Assembly: GCA_012798435.1 (NCBI GenBank)
Contig: JAAZNF010000005.1
Coordinates: 1 to 32,152 of the forward strand
Direction: 5' to 3'
DNA: 32,152 nucleotides
Source: Myxococcales bacterium
Lineage (GTDB): Bacteria > Myxococcota > B64-G9
How positions within the stretch are numbered: the stretch's first letter is position 1; every line of letters starts with the position of its first letter. Positions 18,701-25,361 of this stretch are shown here, in pieces. A program made the translations under genes and the position numbers. Under the pieces are notes generated by a model. The model did no database searches. It saw only the letters and a list, made by a program, of their open reading frames with translations, and had not been told where the DNA came from.

Positions 18701-20685
18701 TCCAAGGTGCGCCGCCCGAGCTCCTCCAGTTCGCGCCGCGCCGGCACCGCCGCGGCCGGATGATCCGGGAACCGCCGCAGCAGGTCCACCGCTCGATCCA
18801 GGGCCGCGCCGGTATCGCCAGCGCCGCGGTCCAGCCGGGAGAGTGCCAGCAGCGCCCGACCGGCCAGATCCGGAGGCGTGTCCTTGCTTTCGAACACAGC
18901 CGTGAGGGCCGCCCGCGCCCGGCCCTGCTGGTGCTGGCCCAGGTACCACTCGCCGAGGGCCAGGCCGGCCAGGCTGCGGAGATCCGGCAGGTGTTCGCCC
19001 TCCTGTATCAGCTCTTGCAGGCGCTCCAGCGCCGGGCGCGCGTCGGCCGCCTCGGGCAGTGACAACGAAAGCCCCACCAGGAATTCCGCGGCCCGGCGTC
19101 TTTCGGCCGGGGTGGCCCGCAAGGCCTTCAGCACGGCCAGCGCATCGCCTCGGGCGCCTTCCGGATTGCCGGTGCGGTTCCACAGCTCCGCGCGCTGCAG
19201 CAGGGCCTTCACCGCCAACCGGCTCTGGCTCTTCTGCGCTTCGAGGGGCTGCGCAAGCGCCTCGAGCGCCTCGTCGGGACGACCGGCCCGATCCAGGATC
19301 TGGGCGCGCAACAAGGCGCGCCGCGTTTCGGATACCGGCAACGACTCGACCTCACCGAGGAACTCCTCGATACGCGCGCGCCGTTCCAGAAGCTGCGCCC
19401 CGGACAGCCCCGCGGGCAGCTCGCGCTGGACGCGCGCCGCCAGCAAGCCCCATCGAGCCCGGTTCCGGATGGAGGCCAGGCGCGCCTTCTCCGACAGAGC
19501 CGAGAACATCTCGACCGCCTCTTGCAGCCGGCCCGCCTCGAGCAAACGCTCTCCCTGAAGCACCCGCGAAAGCTCCACCTCGCCGAATGCCCCGAGCTCG
19601 CGCTCGGCCCGGCGCAGCCAGTACAGGGATTGCTGCAGGTCGGGCGCGCCGTTGGCACGCGCCAACATGTCCTTGCGACTGCCGACGGGAGCGCCCAGCC
19701 CGGTGATGGAAGTCCGCCAGATGTCCAACCCGCCTTCACTGCGGCTGGCGTAGTACACATCGTTGCCCATGATCCGGGGCTGGATGTCGGACGAGAGTCC
19801 GGTCGTCAGCGGGAATGGCTCCGAGGCGCGGCCGTCCGAGGCGATCTCCACCCGCCACAAGGAGGGGCGATCGGCGGTGTCGATGCGACCGTCGCCATTG
19901 GTGTCGTCCTGGAAGCGGGAGAACACCACCCGCCACGGCGCGACCTCGCCGCCAAAGGCGGGGAACGCCTCGGGGCGATCGCAAGCGGTGAGTGGCCGCT
20001 CGCCGCCATCGGCAAGATCGTGCAGCCAGATGCAGGGAGGCCCCTCGCGATTCGGCGAGGTGAAGGCCAGGTAGCGCCCGTCCGGCGAGACCGCGGGGTC
20101 GAACCCGTCGCGGCGGGTCAGCCGCGAGACGCTGCGACTGGCGGCGTCCAGGAGGTAGATGCCCTCGCTGTCGCTGTCGGGCTGGAGCCGCGTGAAGGCC
20201 AACCGGCCATCCGGGAGAAATGCCGGCTGTCGCTCCGCGGTGTTGCGATCGGTGAGCCGGTCGAGCCTGCCGCTCGCCAGATCCAGCAGGAAGATGTCCC
20301 CCTTGGCGTCGAGACGCTGGGAGACGAAGGCCAGCTTCTTTCCGTCGGAGGAGAGGGCCGGATCGAAATCGTCGGCGGGATCGCTGGTGACGCGCCGGGG
20401 CGTTCCCCCGGAGAGCGGCCGCACCCAGATCTCCCGGTCCTGTCCCTGGTTGGACACGTAGAAAAGCCGGCGTCGGACGATGTCGACGACCGGGGAGAGT
20501 TCGTCTTCCAACCCGCGGGTGACCTGGCGCGACTCAAAAGAGACAACGTCTTCGGTCGGCCCCTCGATGGCGTGCCGACCCGCGGCGCACCCGCCGGAGA
20601 AGACCAGCAGCAAGGCCGCGAAGGCACGACCTCCGCCCGTGGCCCTACACGTGGAAGACGTCGATTTCCTGCTTGAGACGCGCAC
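12793..20685 (-). CDS. Giant TolB-propeller/TPR protein with degenerate and intact CHAT domains
   Basis: This 2630-residue protein appears exported: Arg/Lys-rich start, hydrophobic AFAALLLVF, then SGGC with Cys33, an atypical lipobox. Residues about 45-335 are PD40/TolB propeller blades (DDFDPALSSDGKKLAFVS style). About 345-1150 are TPR repeats, then a coiled region. About 1395-1680 resemble a CHAT fold without the catalytic His and Cys. About 1700-2180 are canonical TPRs. About 2240-2630 form an intact CHAT domain with catalytic His2498 (HLACHG) and Cys2543 (SACDS). CHAT domains are caspase-like proteases that usually act in the cytoplasm after TPR-mediated sensing. The GTG at 20685 overlaps the chemoreceptor gene by 41 bases; the only in-frame later options, a TTG near 20607 and adjacent CTGs, would remove the signal peptide. 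Its target is unknown. Confidence 0.88.
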   Translation of the reverse strand: MRVSSRKSTSSTCRATGGGRAFAALLLVFSGGCAAGRHAIEGPTEDVVSFESRQVTRGLEDELSPVVDIVRRRLFYVSNQGQDREIWVRPLSGGTPRRVTSDPADDFDPALSSDGKKLAFVSQRLDAKGDIFLLDLASGRLDRLTDRNTAERQPAFLPDGRLAFTRLQPDSDSEGIYLLDAASRSVSRLTRRDGFDPAVSPDGRYLAFTSPNREGPPCIWLHDLADGGERPLTACDRPEAFPAFGGEVAPWRVVFSRFQDDTNGDGRIDTADRPSLWRVEIASDGRASEPFPLTTGLSSDIQPRIMGNDVYYASRSEGGLDIWRTSITGLGAPVGSRKDMLARANGAPDLQQSLYWLRRAERELGAFGEVELSRVLQGERLLEAGRLQEAVEMFSALSEKARLASIRNRARWGLLAARVQRELPAGLSGAQLLERRARIEEFLGEVESLPVSETRRALLRAQILDRAGRPDEALEALAQPLEAQKSQSRLAVKALLQRAELWNRTGNPEGARGDALAVLKALRATPAERRRAAEFLVGLSLSLPEAADARPALERLQELIQEGEHLPDLRSLAGLALGEWYLGQHQQGRARAALTAVFESKDTPPDLAGRALLALSRLDRGAGDTGAALDRAVDLLRRFPDHPAAAVPARRELEELGRRTLDELTSRGEIAGALRVAQRMLEQYDDDPVLWRRWLDLMARSGQIAPALQRCRDLLAARPNELSHYLVGLALTYHEPPRHFSEAERHLREALALDERLPYAHQTLGWIEEQRGRQDGDGEALSRAAAAYDTALTLLDARTQPETEADLLQNLGNVHFLLGNHRQAHQFLKRREAAGFPFRHPVTRQVFLEQFGRAAFLAGEHEDARRSFAAAIEHAEREPARRARLGWLWSALGAAHQMAEDHLAAIEAFRRSCRIYREEKQVAREEICQRNLANNLMLANRLEEAAGAFAEAERLLARLGEAEDAGGGVSVAVSGRGSRAAFGFSRAQERYLLAMLQSRLFWRMGDPWLALAAGARALELLSVEMQREGVEALAPDFARAASQQADRLARAGELSQAARQVRESLSYADAAQEAEGLAAGGANLASLAAADESGVSWLEVDQRLSAIQGRVERAGDLVDPALLRRFASARGVAGFRAALSQPLLAAQSDPERQLMQSFAFLDHAVRRLEQAGEDLARACPAEDPRNREELIAATLACDNLAVLREFEGDTQAADALRRENQRRSEEFGLVPVAWRLSGAPALDRAKALLSLPSELAGTRHDRAARLARDELLRSLGEEALAREDTAAALEWFENARLRDRQDRLQTDDMELLVPEEAESLQRFRQIVIRVQAALARLEPAATEEERARSKREVESGLAEFAELRARTAASNALWLLWGQAASAAEIRAALLPGEGMLVYVPTPRRLISFWITGDGMREVTLPVPATALRQTVEELRGGDPERSRLARRRLTEWLAEPWRKELAGRRTVLLAAGTSEIPLEELELDGVPLRARLSVSRLSTASDLVRLRRSPRFNYRIGLWRGGAPGATFAWALKERLGELNVRPTEGSAAARALAGEEAGVVFLEELLRGNPLRLLRPWVRGGREGLVLDEQTARASLWVALLEPRDVPAREALLAAMIAAGVPSVVVPGDRLSDLVQAALPELLSLLERAGPAAAVSALNGRGPRPQAAVPSWQVLGDPGLDATERRARAEAALPADVQRAMSAYSAKRWKEAQEAFLRTRFWARFLGREELLPRIEQGLVQCSFHLEDFSRARFHQTQIVDIARRAGDAVAVARAQALLGVLEARLQNHRAAEELLRDAAEALERSGNPAESAGAWTNLALALDAASRYPEALAALRKASSIYESLGDQKSRLKLEQNAGTIYLRRLNDVAVARERFLAAMGIARALKERAQEAAIGLDLARCDLAAGDYSAALQQAERALGISRELMDAAGQAAGFIEQAHAHWYHGDYPEAWAAQGRALELAKQAGDRRLAVMARSLGGLIALNLGDLKEAEQRLGQALEEARQARLADEEATQLNNLGAVAREAGDTALARQRFEEALRLDEARKNELGRAYDLRNLGLLELAAGNRAAAKRNLDEALRLSRAAQDRFNQAKVLLGLADAERALEGGGEAAQDHALEAERIATELGLKEVAWRAQRVLGDLRAGRGELEPALAHYREALRLVESMRVVAGSDLQAGLSDDKYELYESAVRMLWRLGRDDDALVMVERSRSRRLLDLLAGRDIRAGGRANECLAAIQDADRILAGKARLQDPTGDEARRVQEAMERKNAALLELRRIQPELAERIEMQEIRLQDLEGRIPPDTVLLDYFVAREQVMVWALRGDRRLLRVVPVARAELERRVKELREDMQHFEPVDGELALLYRDLLEPVEDQLAGAERLGIVPHGILARVPFAALRDSSGRILGERFDLFWLHSALMLDQLRRRDEQRLGPSGEALVVGNPTVEGRPALPLSELEAVEVSRELPGAERWLRGNARKDRVIERLPNAEFVHLACHGTFDARNPLRSRLLLSPGPNGDGDLSAQEVFDLFLSARLVTLSACDSALTGGVAGDELAGLPRAFLSAGAQNVIASLWRVADPATAMLMKRLYRELSHHPPARALRLAQQVVRRYFPHPGHWAGFVLFGLGE

Positions 20686-23227
20686 TTTTCTCGGCCAAGG
20701 ACTGCGTGGCCTCGCCCATCTCCTGCGCGGCCTTGGCGTGGTTCTTGGCGATCTCCCGCACCTGCTCGATGACCCGCAGGATATTGTCCGAAACCACCAT
20801 CTGTTCCGACAGGGTCGTGCGGGTCCGCTCCGCCGAGTCTCGCATGTCCCCCACCGTGGCCAGCGCCAGGCGGTTCTCCTGGGCCTGCTGGTTCACCAGC
20901 TTGCCGATGGCCTGCGTGCTCTGCAAGGTATCGCGGAAGGCGGCCAGCAGCTCCTCGCCGCTGCGGGTCTGCCCGGAGGCGGTCTCCGAGATCCGGCCGG
21001 CCAGCTCGGCTACCTGGTTGATCTCGCGGGTGACCACCGCGCTGGAGCGAGCCTGAGTCTCCGTGAACTTGGCGATTATCTCCACGTTCTCGGCCGCGCG
21101 CTGGACGTTGACCAGGATCTGGTTGAGCGATTCCCCCGCCTGTTGGGCCAGGTTCACGCCCTCGTTGACCGTGGCGCCGCCGCCGCGCATGACGCGGATG
21201 GCCTCGCCGGAGGCTTCCTGGATGTCGGTGATCATCTGCCCAATCTCCCGAGTGGAAGACCCGGTACGCTCGGCCAGGGAGCGGATCTCGTCGGCCACCA
21301 CCGCGAATCCCCGGCCGTGCTCGCCGGCCTGGGCGGCGATGATGGCCGCGTTGAGGGCTAGCAGGTTGGTCTGATCGGCGATCTCCTCGATCACTCCCAG
21401 GATGGAGCCGATGGCCTCGATGCGGTTGCCGAGCCCCAGAATGACGCTGGAGGCCTGCCGGGTGGACTCTACGATCCGATCCATGCCCTCGATGGTGCGC
21501 CGCACGGCCACCGCGCCTTCCTGGGCCACGTCGATGGCCCGGCGGGTCATCTGGGCGGTCTCCGCCGCCCGGTTGGTCACCTCGGCCACGGAGCGATCGA
21601 CCTCCGACATCGACTGGGCGGAGCGTACGGCGCCGGCGCTGAGCTCGTGGATGACCTGGGCCACCTCCTGCACGGCCCGGGTCATGCGCTCCACGATCTG
21701 ACCGGTGCGATCGACTGTCCCCTGCAACGAATCGCATTCCTTCAACATGAGCGAGAAACCCTGGCTCACCTTGTCGGCGACCTCGGCGGTCTCGCGGGCG
21801 GAGAGGGCCAGTTTTTTGAGCGCCTCGGTGCCGCTACCGATGGTCTGGTTGAGGCTGTGGACGGCGTTGCTGGTTTCGAGCACCGACTGAGCCTGCACAT
21901 CGGCCCCGGTGGCGATGGCCGAGGCCTTGAGCAATAGCCGGTCGCAGGTGCTGGCGATCTGGTTGGCCAGGGTGGAGACGTCGCGCACCATCCGCCGCAG
22001 GTTATCCGCCATGGCATGCAGCGCGTCCCCCAGCTCGCCGATCTCGTCGTCTCCCACCACGGTCAGATCCCGGCGCAGCTCGCCGCGGGCCACCTCGCCG
22101 GTGAACATCACCATGCGCCGGATGGTGCCACCCAGGTACGCCGCGAACAGCCATCCCAGGCCGGCCGCCACGACCAGCGAGCACAGCAGGATGCCCAGCG
22201 TCAGCCCCAGCAGGGTGCGCTGCGTGCTGAACAAGGCCGCGGCCCGCACCGGCGCGATGAGCACCCTCGACGAGTCCGCGCTGAAGGCGAAGGCGTAGCT
22301 GCCGGAGCCCGCGGGATCCGTCACGGTGCCCGAGACCCCGGGGCCGCGCAGGGCGACGATGGTCCGGTACAGTTCGCCAGAGAGGGGCTCGGCGTCCTGG
22401 CTGCGAAAGGCCGCCCCGTTCTGGTTCACCAGGTGCAGGAAGACGCCCTCCCCGAGCTTGCGGGATTCGGTGGTGAGGTACTTGTCGATCTCGCTCCGTC
22501 CGGCACCATCTTGCTCCAGGATACGCGCCCCGCGCTCCACCAGCACCAGGCCGCTCTCCATGCGCCGGCCCAGTTCCTCGGCCATGAGCCGGTTGGCGTG
22601 GAAGTTGCTGAAGGCTCCCACCAGCAGGGCTGGCATGCAGGCCAGGCCGAACCCCAGCATGATGGTCTTGCTTCCGAGGGACAACCCGCGCCGCCGCGGT
22701 CCGCCCCTGCCGTAACTTGACGCCGCCTCCAGCGCCTCTCCGGAACGAGCGCCAGGGGAGAAGAAGAACACCATGCCCATCGCCTGCGCCCCGAACAACC
22801 CCAGCAGCAGGAAGTAACCCAGGTACTGAACCGGGAGGTCGGCCTCCCAGATCATGAACAGGCCCACCCCGTTCATGAGCAGCACGGGACAGACGCCGCC
22901 GGTGATGGCCAGCTTGAGGTACAGACTGCCGGCTGCCCGTCGGGCCCTGTCGATGATGGCGTCCTCCAGTTTCTTGCCGGTCAGGTGGGCCTCGTAGAAA
23001 TCCATGAGCGGCTGGTAGAAGCGCAACACCAGAAAGACGGTGCACCAGCCTATCAGCACGGCGCCGGCCCACAGCACGATCTCGAACAGGAGCCAGTGAC
23101 CCTTCGGCGGGGGAAAGAACCAGATGATGAACAGGTTGCTGACCAATACCACCAGGCCCCACAAACCGACCAACAGGCCGGCCGTCCGGATGGGTGAAAC
23201 GTGGCGAGAACGGTCGGTTTCGTTCAC
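20645..23227 (-). CDS. Methyl-accepting chemotaxis protein with multi-TM N-terminus
   Basis: This 860-residue chemoreceptor transmits signals to CheA/CheW. TM helices lie at about residues 15-37, 44-70, 102-127, 134-155 and 187-207. A periplasmic-type loop of about 120 residues follows, then TM6 at about 330-355, a HAMP domain and a long MCP signalling domain. The hairpin tip has EEIADQTNLLALNAA followed by I630, Q633 and E636, where Tsr has Glu, Arg and Glu. There is no CheR-binding pentapeptide at the C-terminus (EIDVFHV). The start is GTG at 23227 with GAGGG just upstream; extending upstream would run antisense through the next gene. A sigma-70-like promoter lies at 23281-23254. No che genes are nearby, so its array partners must be encoded elsewhere. 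Confidence 0.92.
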   Translation of the reverse strand: MNETDRSRHVSPIRTAGLLVGLWGLVVLVSNLFIIWFFPPPKGHWLLFEIVLWAGAVLIGWCTVFLVLRFYQPLMDFYEAHLTGKKLEDAIIDRARRAAGSLYLKLAITGGVCPVLLMNGVGLFMIWEADLPVQYLGYFLLLGLFGAQAMGMVFFFSPGARSGEALEAASSYGRGGPRRRGLSLGSKTIMLGFGLACMPALLVGAFSNFHANRLMAEELGRRMESGLVLVERGARILEQDGAGRSEIDKYLTTESRKLGEGVFLHLVNQNGAAFRSQDAEPLSGELYRTIVALRGPGVSGTVTDPAGSGSYAFAFSADSSRVLIAPVRAAALFSTQRTLLGLTLGILLCSLVVAAGLGWLFAAYLGGTIRRMVMFTGEVARGELRRDLTVVGDDEIGELGDALHAMADNLRRMVRDVSTLANQIASTCDRLLLKASAIATGADVQAQSVLETSNAVHSLNQTIGSGTEALKKLALSARETAEVADKVSQGFSLMLKECDSLQGTVDRTGQIVERMTRAVQEVAQVIHELSAGAVRSAQSMSEVDRSVAEVTNRAAETAQMTRRAIDVAQEGAVAVRRTIEGMDRIVESTRQASSVILGLGNRIEAIGSILGVIEEIADQTNLLALNAAIIAAQAGEHGRGFAVVADEIRSLAERTGSSTREIGQMITDIQEASGEAIRVMRGGGATVNEGVNLAQQAGESLNQILVNVQRAAENVEIIAKFTETQARSSAVVTREINQVAELAGRISETASGQTRSGEELLAAFRDTLQSTQAIGKLVNQQAQENRLALATVGDMRDSAERTRTTLSEQMVVSDNILRVIEQVREIAKNHAKAAQEMGEATQSLAEKSARLKQEIDVFHV

Positions 23228-23253
23228 CTGGTGTCCCTCGAACGAACGGGCCC

Positions 23254-23281
23254 ATTGTACCTTGAAGTATCGAAGAGTCAA
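23254..23281 (-). promoter_or_regulatory. Sigma-70-like promoter for the chemoreceptor-CHAT unit
   Basis: On the minus strand a TTGACT -35 element (23281-23276) and a TACAAT -10 element (23259-23254) are separated by 16 bases, about 27 bases before the GTG start. Both match the consensus at five of six positions. Confidence 0.7.
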
Positions 23282-23299
23282 ACGAATCGCCGGGTTGCA

Positions 23300-23328
23300 T
23301 TGGCCTTTCGAGCGGTCTCGACTATAAT
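23300..23328 (+). promoter_or_regulatory. Sigma-70-like promoter for the MopE-repeat lipoprotein
   Basis: A perfect TATAAT -10 element at 23323-23328 is preceded by TTGGCC (23300-23305, four of six matches) with a 17-base spacer. The ATG is at 23351, giving a leader of roughly 15 bases with GAGGAG as the ribosome site. It is back to back with the chemoreceptor promoter. Confidence 0.65.
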
Positions 23329-23350
23329 GGAGCTGGTTGCGAGGAGCCTC

Positions 23351-24763
23351 ATGAAAATAACGATTTGCCTCATGGTGCTTGCGCTTTCCCTCAGCCTGGC
23401 CGCGTGCTCCTCCGGAGGGGAGGCCGGCTGCCGCGTCGACACCGACTGCCCCTCGGGCCGGTACTGCGCCATCCTGTCCGGGGATTGCGTGTACGACTGT
23501 GTGCTGGCGTCGGACTGTCCCGAGCGGTACCGCTGCACCGGCCGGGGCCGGTGCGAGCTCGGCTGCTCCATCACCCACGGCGGCGTCGAGGACTGTGACG
23601 GGGTGGACAACGACTGCGACGGCGACACCGACGAGGATCTCTCGCCGCGTTCCTGCGAGCGCACGAACAGCTACGGCACCTGCACGGGCACCGAAACGTG
23701 CGTGTCCACCGCCTGGCAGTGCGACGCGCTTGTCCCGGCGCGCGAGATCTGCGACGGAGTGGACAACAACTGCGACGGGCAGACCGACGAGGGGTTCAAC
23801 TCGGGGCAACCCTGTTCCGGAGAGGGCGCCTGCCCGGACGGCGTGTGGGAGTGCGTGGACTCCACCGGGCAGCGCTGCAGCACCCTGCCGGGCGGCTCGG
23901 ACGACCGCTCCAGCGCGGAGGTCTGCGACGGTGTGGACAACGACTGCGACGGCGAGACCGACGAGGACATCCCGCCGCTGGACGAGTGCGAGCTGGGGGC
24001 CGCCGCCCACGACGGCAAGGACAACAACTGCAACGGCGTGCCCGACGAGCCCGGCTGCATGGTGCGGGTGCCCTACACCCTGGAAGGGTTCGTCGTGCTG
24101 ATCGACAAGTACGAGGCCACCGTCTTCGAAAACGCCGACTGCACCGGACAGCGCTTCGGCGAGGAGAAGTCCAGCTACGACTACCCCGCCGGCTGGCCGC
24201 CCAACGACACCAGCGTCACCGTGACCCTGTACGCCTGCTCCCTGCCGGGCCTTCGCCCCTCGCGCAACTTGACCTGGTACCAGGCGCGCCGGGCCTGCCA
24301 GGCTTCGGGCAAGCGCCTGTGCACCAAGCGGGACTGGTCCATGGCCTGCGGCGCCGACTGGGACGGCAGCAACTTCCAGTATCCATACGCCGACCGGGTC
24401 TACAGTCCCACCGCCTGCAACACCTTCACCCGTCTCGTCGGCGACACGGTGGCGAGCGGATCCCTGGACACCTGCCGCTCGCGGATCGGCAGCTATGACC
24501 AGAGCGGCAACCTGTGGGAATGGACGGATTCGCCCTGCGAGAAAGACGCCGCCAAGCGCTCGGTGCAGGGCGGCGCCTACGAGTGCTGGACCCAGACGAC
24601 CTCCGGCTGGGAGGCGTGCGACTTCGACGACCCGGACCAGCGGCGCACGGACATCGAGCAGCGCCACCAGTGCCAGTACCCCATGACCTACACCGACTAC
24701 TGCGACTCGCCCCTGACCGCCAACGCCACCATGGGCTTCCGCTGCTGTTGGGATCCGCCCTGA
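23351..24763 (+). CDS. Lipoprotein with MopE-type repeats and FGE-like C-terminal domain
   Basis: This 470-residue surface lipoprotein has signal MKITICLMVLALSLSLAAC with lipid-site Cys19. A Cys-rich segment (residues 27-72) leads into MopE-type repeats. Three have the pattern CDGVDN(D/N)CDGxTDE and a fourth is HDGKDNNCNGVPDE. MopE-type repeats are thought to bind metal (Ca or Cu) and stabilise extracellular proteins. From about residue 237 a formylglycine-generating-enzyme/sulfatase-modifying-factor-like fold appears: VLIDKYEAT, TWYQARRACQASGKRLCT, SGNLWEWT, GGAYEC and a terminal GFRCC. The catalytic CX4C pair of true FGE is not visible (the next Cys after GGAYEC is about 13 residues on), so a non-enzymatic or ligand-binding role is more likely. 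The start is supported by GAGGAG at 23341-23346. Confidence 0.88.
   Translation: MKITICLMVLALSLSLAACSSGGEAGCRVDTDCPSGRYCAILSGDCVYDCVLASDCPERYRCTGRGRCELGCSITHGGVEDCDGVDNDCDGDTDEDLSPRSCERTNSYGTCTGTETCVSTAWQCDALVPAREICDGVDNNCDGQTDEGFNSGQPCSGEGACPDGVWECVDSTGQRCSTLPGGSDDRSSAEVCDGVDNDCDGETDEDIPPLDECELGAAAHDGKDNNCNGVPDEPGCMVRVPYTLEGFVVLIDKYEATVFENADCTGQRFGEEKSSYDYPAGWPPNDTSVTVTLYACSLPGLRPSRNLTWYQARRACQASGKRLCTKRDWSMACGADWDGSNFQYPYADRVYSPTACNTFTRLVGDTVASGSLDTCRSRIGSYDQSGNLWEWTDSPCEKDAAKRSVQGGAYECWTQTTSGWEACDFDDPDQRRTDIEQRHQCQYPMTYTDYCDSPLTANATMGFRCCWDPP
23596..23976 (+). repeat. Three dispersed copies encoding the MopE motif
   Basis: Near-identical runs encoding CDGVDN(D/N)CDG begin at about 23594, 23751 and 23928, roughly 157 and 177 bases apart. 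Each keeps the gtggacaac core. They are coding repeats within the lipoprotein gene, not a mobile or CRISPR repeat. Confidence 0.8.
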
Positions 24764-24768
24764 TCCGG

Positions 24769-25269
24769 CTATTTCTCCGCCACCACCTCGAACACCAGCT
24801 CCCCGTCGTCAGAGACGAAGGACTGGGGGCAGCCGAAGATCTCGCACAGGCCGACGGTCCCCAGATCATCGGGGCGCGGGGTGAGGTACAGGGCCCTGCG
24901 GTAGGCGCCGACCCGACAGGTGCACGGAACGAGCGTCCGTAACGGCTCTTCGCAGATGGGGCAGACGAGCTGCAGCCGCGTGCCCGGCGGAAGGTCGGGC
25001 CCCTCCTTGCGGGCATCGTTGATGATGGGCGAGAGGTAGAAGTCTTCGGCGGGGCCGCCCTCGCCACCCACCAGACCCCGCACGTGGATGGCGGGGAGCC
25101 CGTCGAAGGTCACCGCCCGCACCATCAGGTTGTGGCCGTTGTGGCAGTACACCGCGGGAAGGTATGCCTTGCCGTCCTTCCTGCGGATGCGGCTCGAATC
25201 GGTGAACCGGTAATCCTCGAGGTATTTCTCCAGCCGGACGCGGCGCACAAATTTCTCTTCTTCTGCCAT
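24769..25269 (-). CDS. Cys-rich protein of unknown function
   Basis: This 166-residue protein was not assigned to a family. It has no signal peptide or TM helix, so it should be cytoplasmic. Eight cysteines fall in metal-site-like groupings: YCHNGH, CPIC, CTC, and a late CEIFGC. They suggest one or two zinc-ribbon-like sites near residues 40 and 100-150. The N-terminus is charged (MAEEEKFVRRVRLEKY). The gene is convergent with the MopE-repeat gene, with only 5 bases between stop codons, so the two transcripts probably overlap. It diverges from the beta-helix gene. Confidence 0.75.
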   Translation of the reverse strand: MAEEEKFVRRVRLEKYLEDYRFTDSSRIRRKDGKAYLPAVYCHNGHNLMVRAVTFDGLPAIHVRGLVGGEGGPAEDFYLSPIINDARKEGPDLPPGTRLQLVCPICEEPLRTLVPCTCRVGAYRRALYLTPRPDDLGTVGLCEIFGCPQSFVSDDGELVFEVVAEK

Positions 25270-25297
25270 GGGTTGTCCCCTGCCCCCGAGTTTTCGG

Positions 25298-25327
25298 TTG
25301 ATGCCTTACCATGTTTTACCGCACAAT
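25298..25327 (+). promoter_or_regulatory. Weak candidate promoter before the beta-helix gene
   Basis: TTGATG at 25298-25303 and CACAAT at 25322-25327 are 18 bases apart, each with four or more matches to the sigma-70 consensus, about 35 bases before the ATG. It is tentative. Confidence 0.35.
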
Positions 25328-25361
25328 GGCAATCGTCGTGCGCAGGAGAGTGGAGGTGACC

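Noticed and set aside
23228-24667. 480-residue N-terminal extension of the chemoreceptor
   Set aside because: It would run antisense through the MopE-repeat gene, lacks family features, and a GTG with a ribosome site and promoter lies at 23227.
23351-24763. Active formylglycine-generating enzyme
   Set aside because: The CX4C catalytic cysteine pair is not visible, and the protein is a surface lipoprotein with no sulfatase gene nearby.
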